Assembly (NCBI GenBank): GCA_943326015.2
Contig: CALPRQ020000016.1
Span: forward strand, 1 to 64,000
Length of the DNA stretch: 64,000 nt
Direction of reading: 5' to 3'
Origin: Chitinophaga pinensis
GTDB lineage: Bacteria; Pseudomonadota; Gammaproteobacteria; Burkholderiales; Burkholderiaceae_C
The position numbers and the translations under genes are program-made. Below the pieces are notes generated by a model. That model saw nothing but the letters and a program-made list of their open reading frames with translations, searched no databases and had not been told where the DNA came from. This document shows, piece by piece, positions 63,539 through 64,000 of this stretch (the stretch's first letter is position 1; each line of letters starts with the position of its first letter).

Positions 63539-64000
63539 GTCAACAGAACGTGAAATTCGACGCCGTGCTGTTCGACTGCGACGGCGTGCTGGTCGACTCC
63601 GAACCCATTACCCAGGGTGTGCTGCGCGACATGCTGGAGGAAGCCGGCTGGGCCATGACCCACGAGGAGTGCATGCGCCGCTTTGTCGGCAAGATGGTGC
63701 GCCAGGAGCGCGCGCTGATCGAGTCGCGCACCGGCCAGCCGCTGACCGACGACTGGATGGCTGCCTTCTACGAACGCCGCAACCAGCGCCTGCGCGCCGA
63801 GCTGCAGGCGATCGACGGTGCGCTCGCCGCAGTGCAGGCGGCGCATGCCCACGCGGCGGGACGCATCGCCTGTGCCTCGGGCGCCGACCGGCTCAAGGTC
63901 GAGTTCCAGATCGACATGGCGGGCATGCGGCCATATTTCGAGACTCGCATCTTCAGCGGACACGAGATGCCCCGCAGCAAGCCCGCGCCCGATGTCTACC
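63535..64000 (+). CDS. HAD-IA family phosphatase (3' truncated by window edge)
   Basis: Open frame starting at GTG 63535, overlapping the YchJ stop by four bases, and running off the window (155 codons visible). The HAD motif I nucleophile is in FDAVLFDCDGVLVDSEP, motif II in RIACASGADRLKVE, and motif III Lys lies in PRSKPAPDVY near the window end. The cap region fits the subfamily IA (beta-phosphoglucomutase/phosphoglycolate phosphatase-like). Substrate cannot be called. Motif IV is outside the window. Confidence 0.9.
   Translation, partial: MSQQNVKFDAVLFDCDGVLVDSEPITQGVLRDMLEEAGWAMTHEECMRRFVGKMVRQERALIESRTGQPLTDDWMAAFYERRNQRLRAELQAIDGALAAVQAAHAHAAGRIACASGADRLKVEFQIDMAGMRPYFETRIFSGHEMPRSKPAPDVY

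Overview
The window is 64 kb of very GC-rich, densely coding DNA from a bacterial chromosome. Gene content and order point to a betaproteobacterium of the order Burkholderiales: gltBD, an mla operon that includes mlaA, a YadGH-type exporter, bolA, murA and the his genes, then tatABC, petABC-sspAB, secA, sucCD, and lnt-glyQS-gmhB-plsC. The chemoreceptors, DISM-type kinases and a B12 photoreceptor suggest a free-living motile member, perhaps of the Leptothrix/Sphaerotilus/Rubrivivax side of the order. That placement is inference. No phage, transposase, rRNA or CRISPR array was seen.

Layout. 1-3.0 kb: the 3' end of gltB and complete gltD (glutamate synthase). 3.1-8.9 kb: mlaFEDACB (phospholipid trafficking to and from the outer membrane), an ABC-2 exporter pair and a BolA-like protein. 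8.9-12.2 kb: murA and the first histidine genes, hisG and hisD. 12.4-20.8 kb: an accessory block that splits the histidine operon. It holds an Hpt protein, a response regulator-AraC fusion, an Aer-like energy-taxis receptor, a light-response cluster (SDR and LitR/CarH-type B12 photoreceptor repressor, divergent from a glutathione peroxidase, a DUF2256 protein and a decayed FeS-type photolyase) and a Tar-like chemoreceptor with a CheR/CheB tether. hisC follows on the opposite strand to every other his gene. 22.1-26.7 kb: hisB-hisH-hisA-(epimerase)-hisF-hisI-hisE. 26.7-29.1 kb: DUF4870, HIT protein and tatABC. 29.1-32.9 kb: a DegS-like protease, a DUF3149 peptide with a perfect FNR box upstream, a Nif3-like protein, pdxA and mscL. 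33-37 kb: petABC (cytochrome bc1), sspA, sspB and tRNA-Thr(UGU). 37-41.2 kb: a Cache-HAMP-GAF-HD-GYP c-di-GMP phosphodiesterase, an unknown membrane protein and a DUF721 protein. 41.4-46.4 kb: secA facing sucCD across two terminators. 46.6-56.9 kb: argC, a GNAT, corC, lnt, glyQS, gmhB, plsC, a YgjP-like metalloprotein and a beta-carbonic anhydrase. 57-62.8 kb: a translationally coupled operon of a response regulator-AraC fusion and two 7TMR-DISM histidine kinases. 62.7-64 kb: a small antisense ORF, a YchJ-family protein and a truncated HAD phosphatase gene.

How the parts work together. Most genes are housekeeping: nitrogen assimilation, envelope lipid and lipoprotein biogenesis, histidine and arginine synthesis, protein export, respiration and TCA cycle. 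The novelty lies in the two regulatory islands. One is the light/chemotaxis block inserted in the his operon. The other is the 57-63 kb phosphorelay operon. They are linked by paralogous response regulator-AraC proteins. The first kinase of the distal operon carries degenerate ATP-binding motifs plus a receiver domain, while the second has an intact catalytic domain and no receiver. A split, possibly heterodimeric kinase pair feeding an Hpt and AraC-type regulators is therefore plausible.
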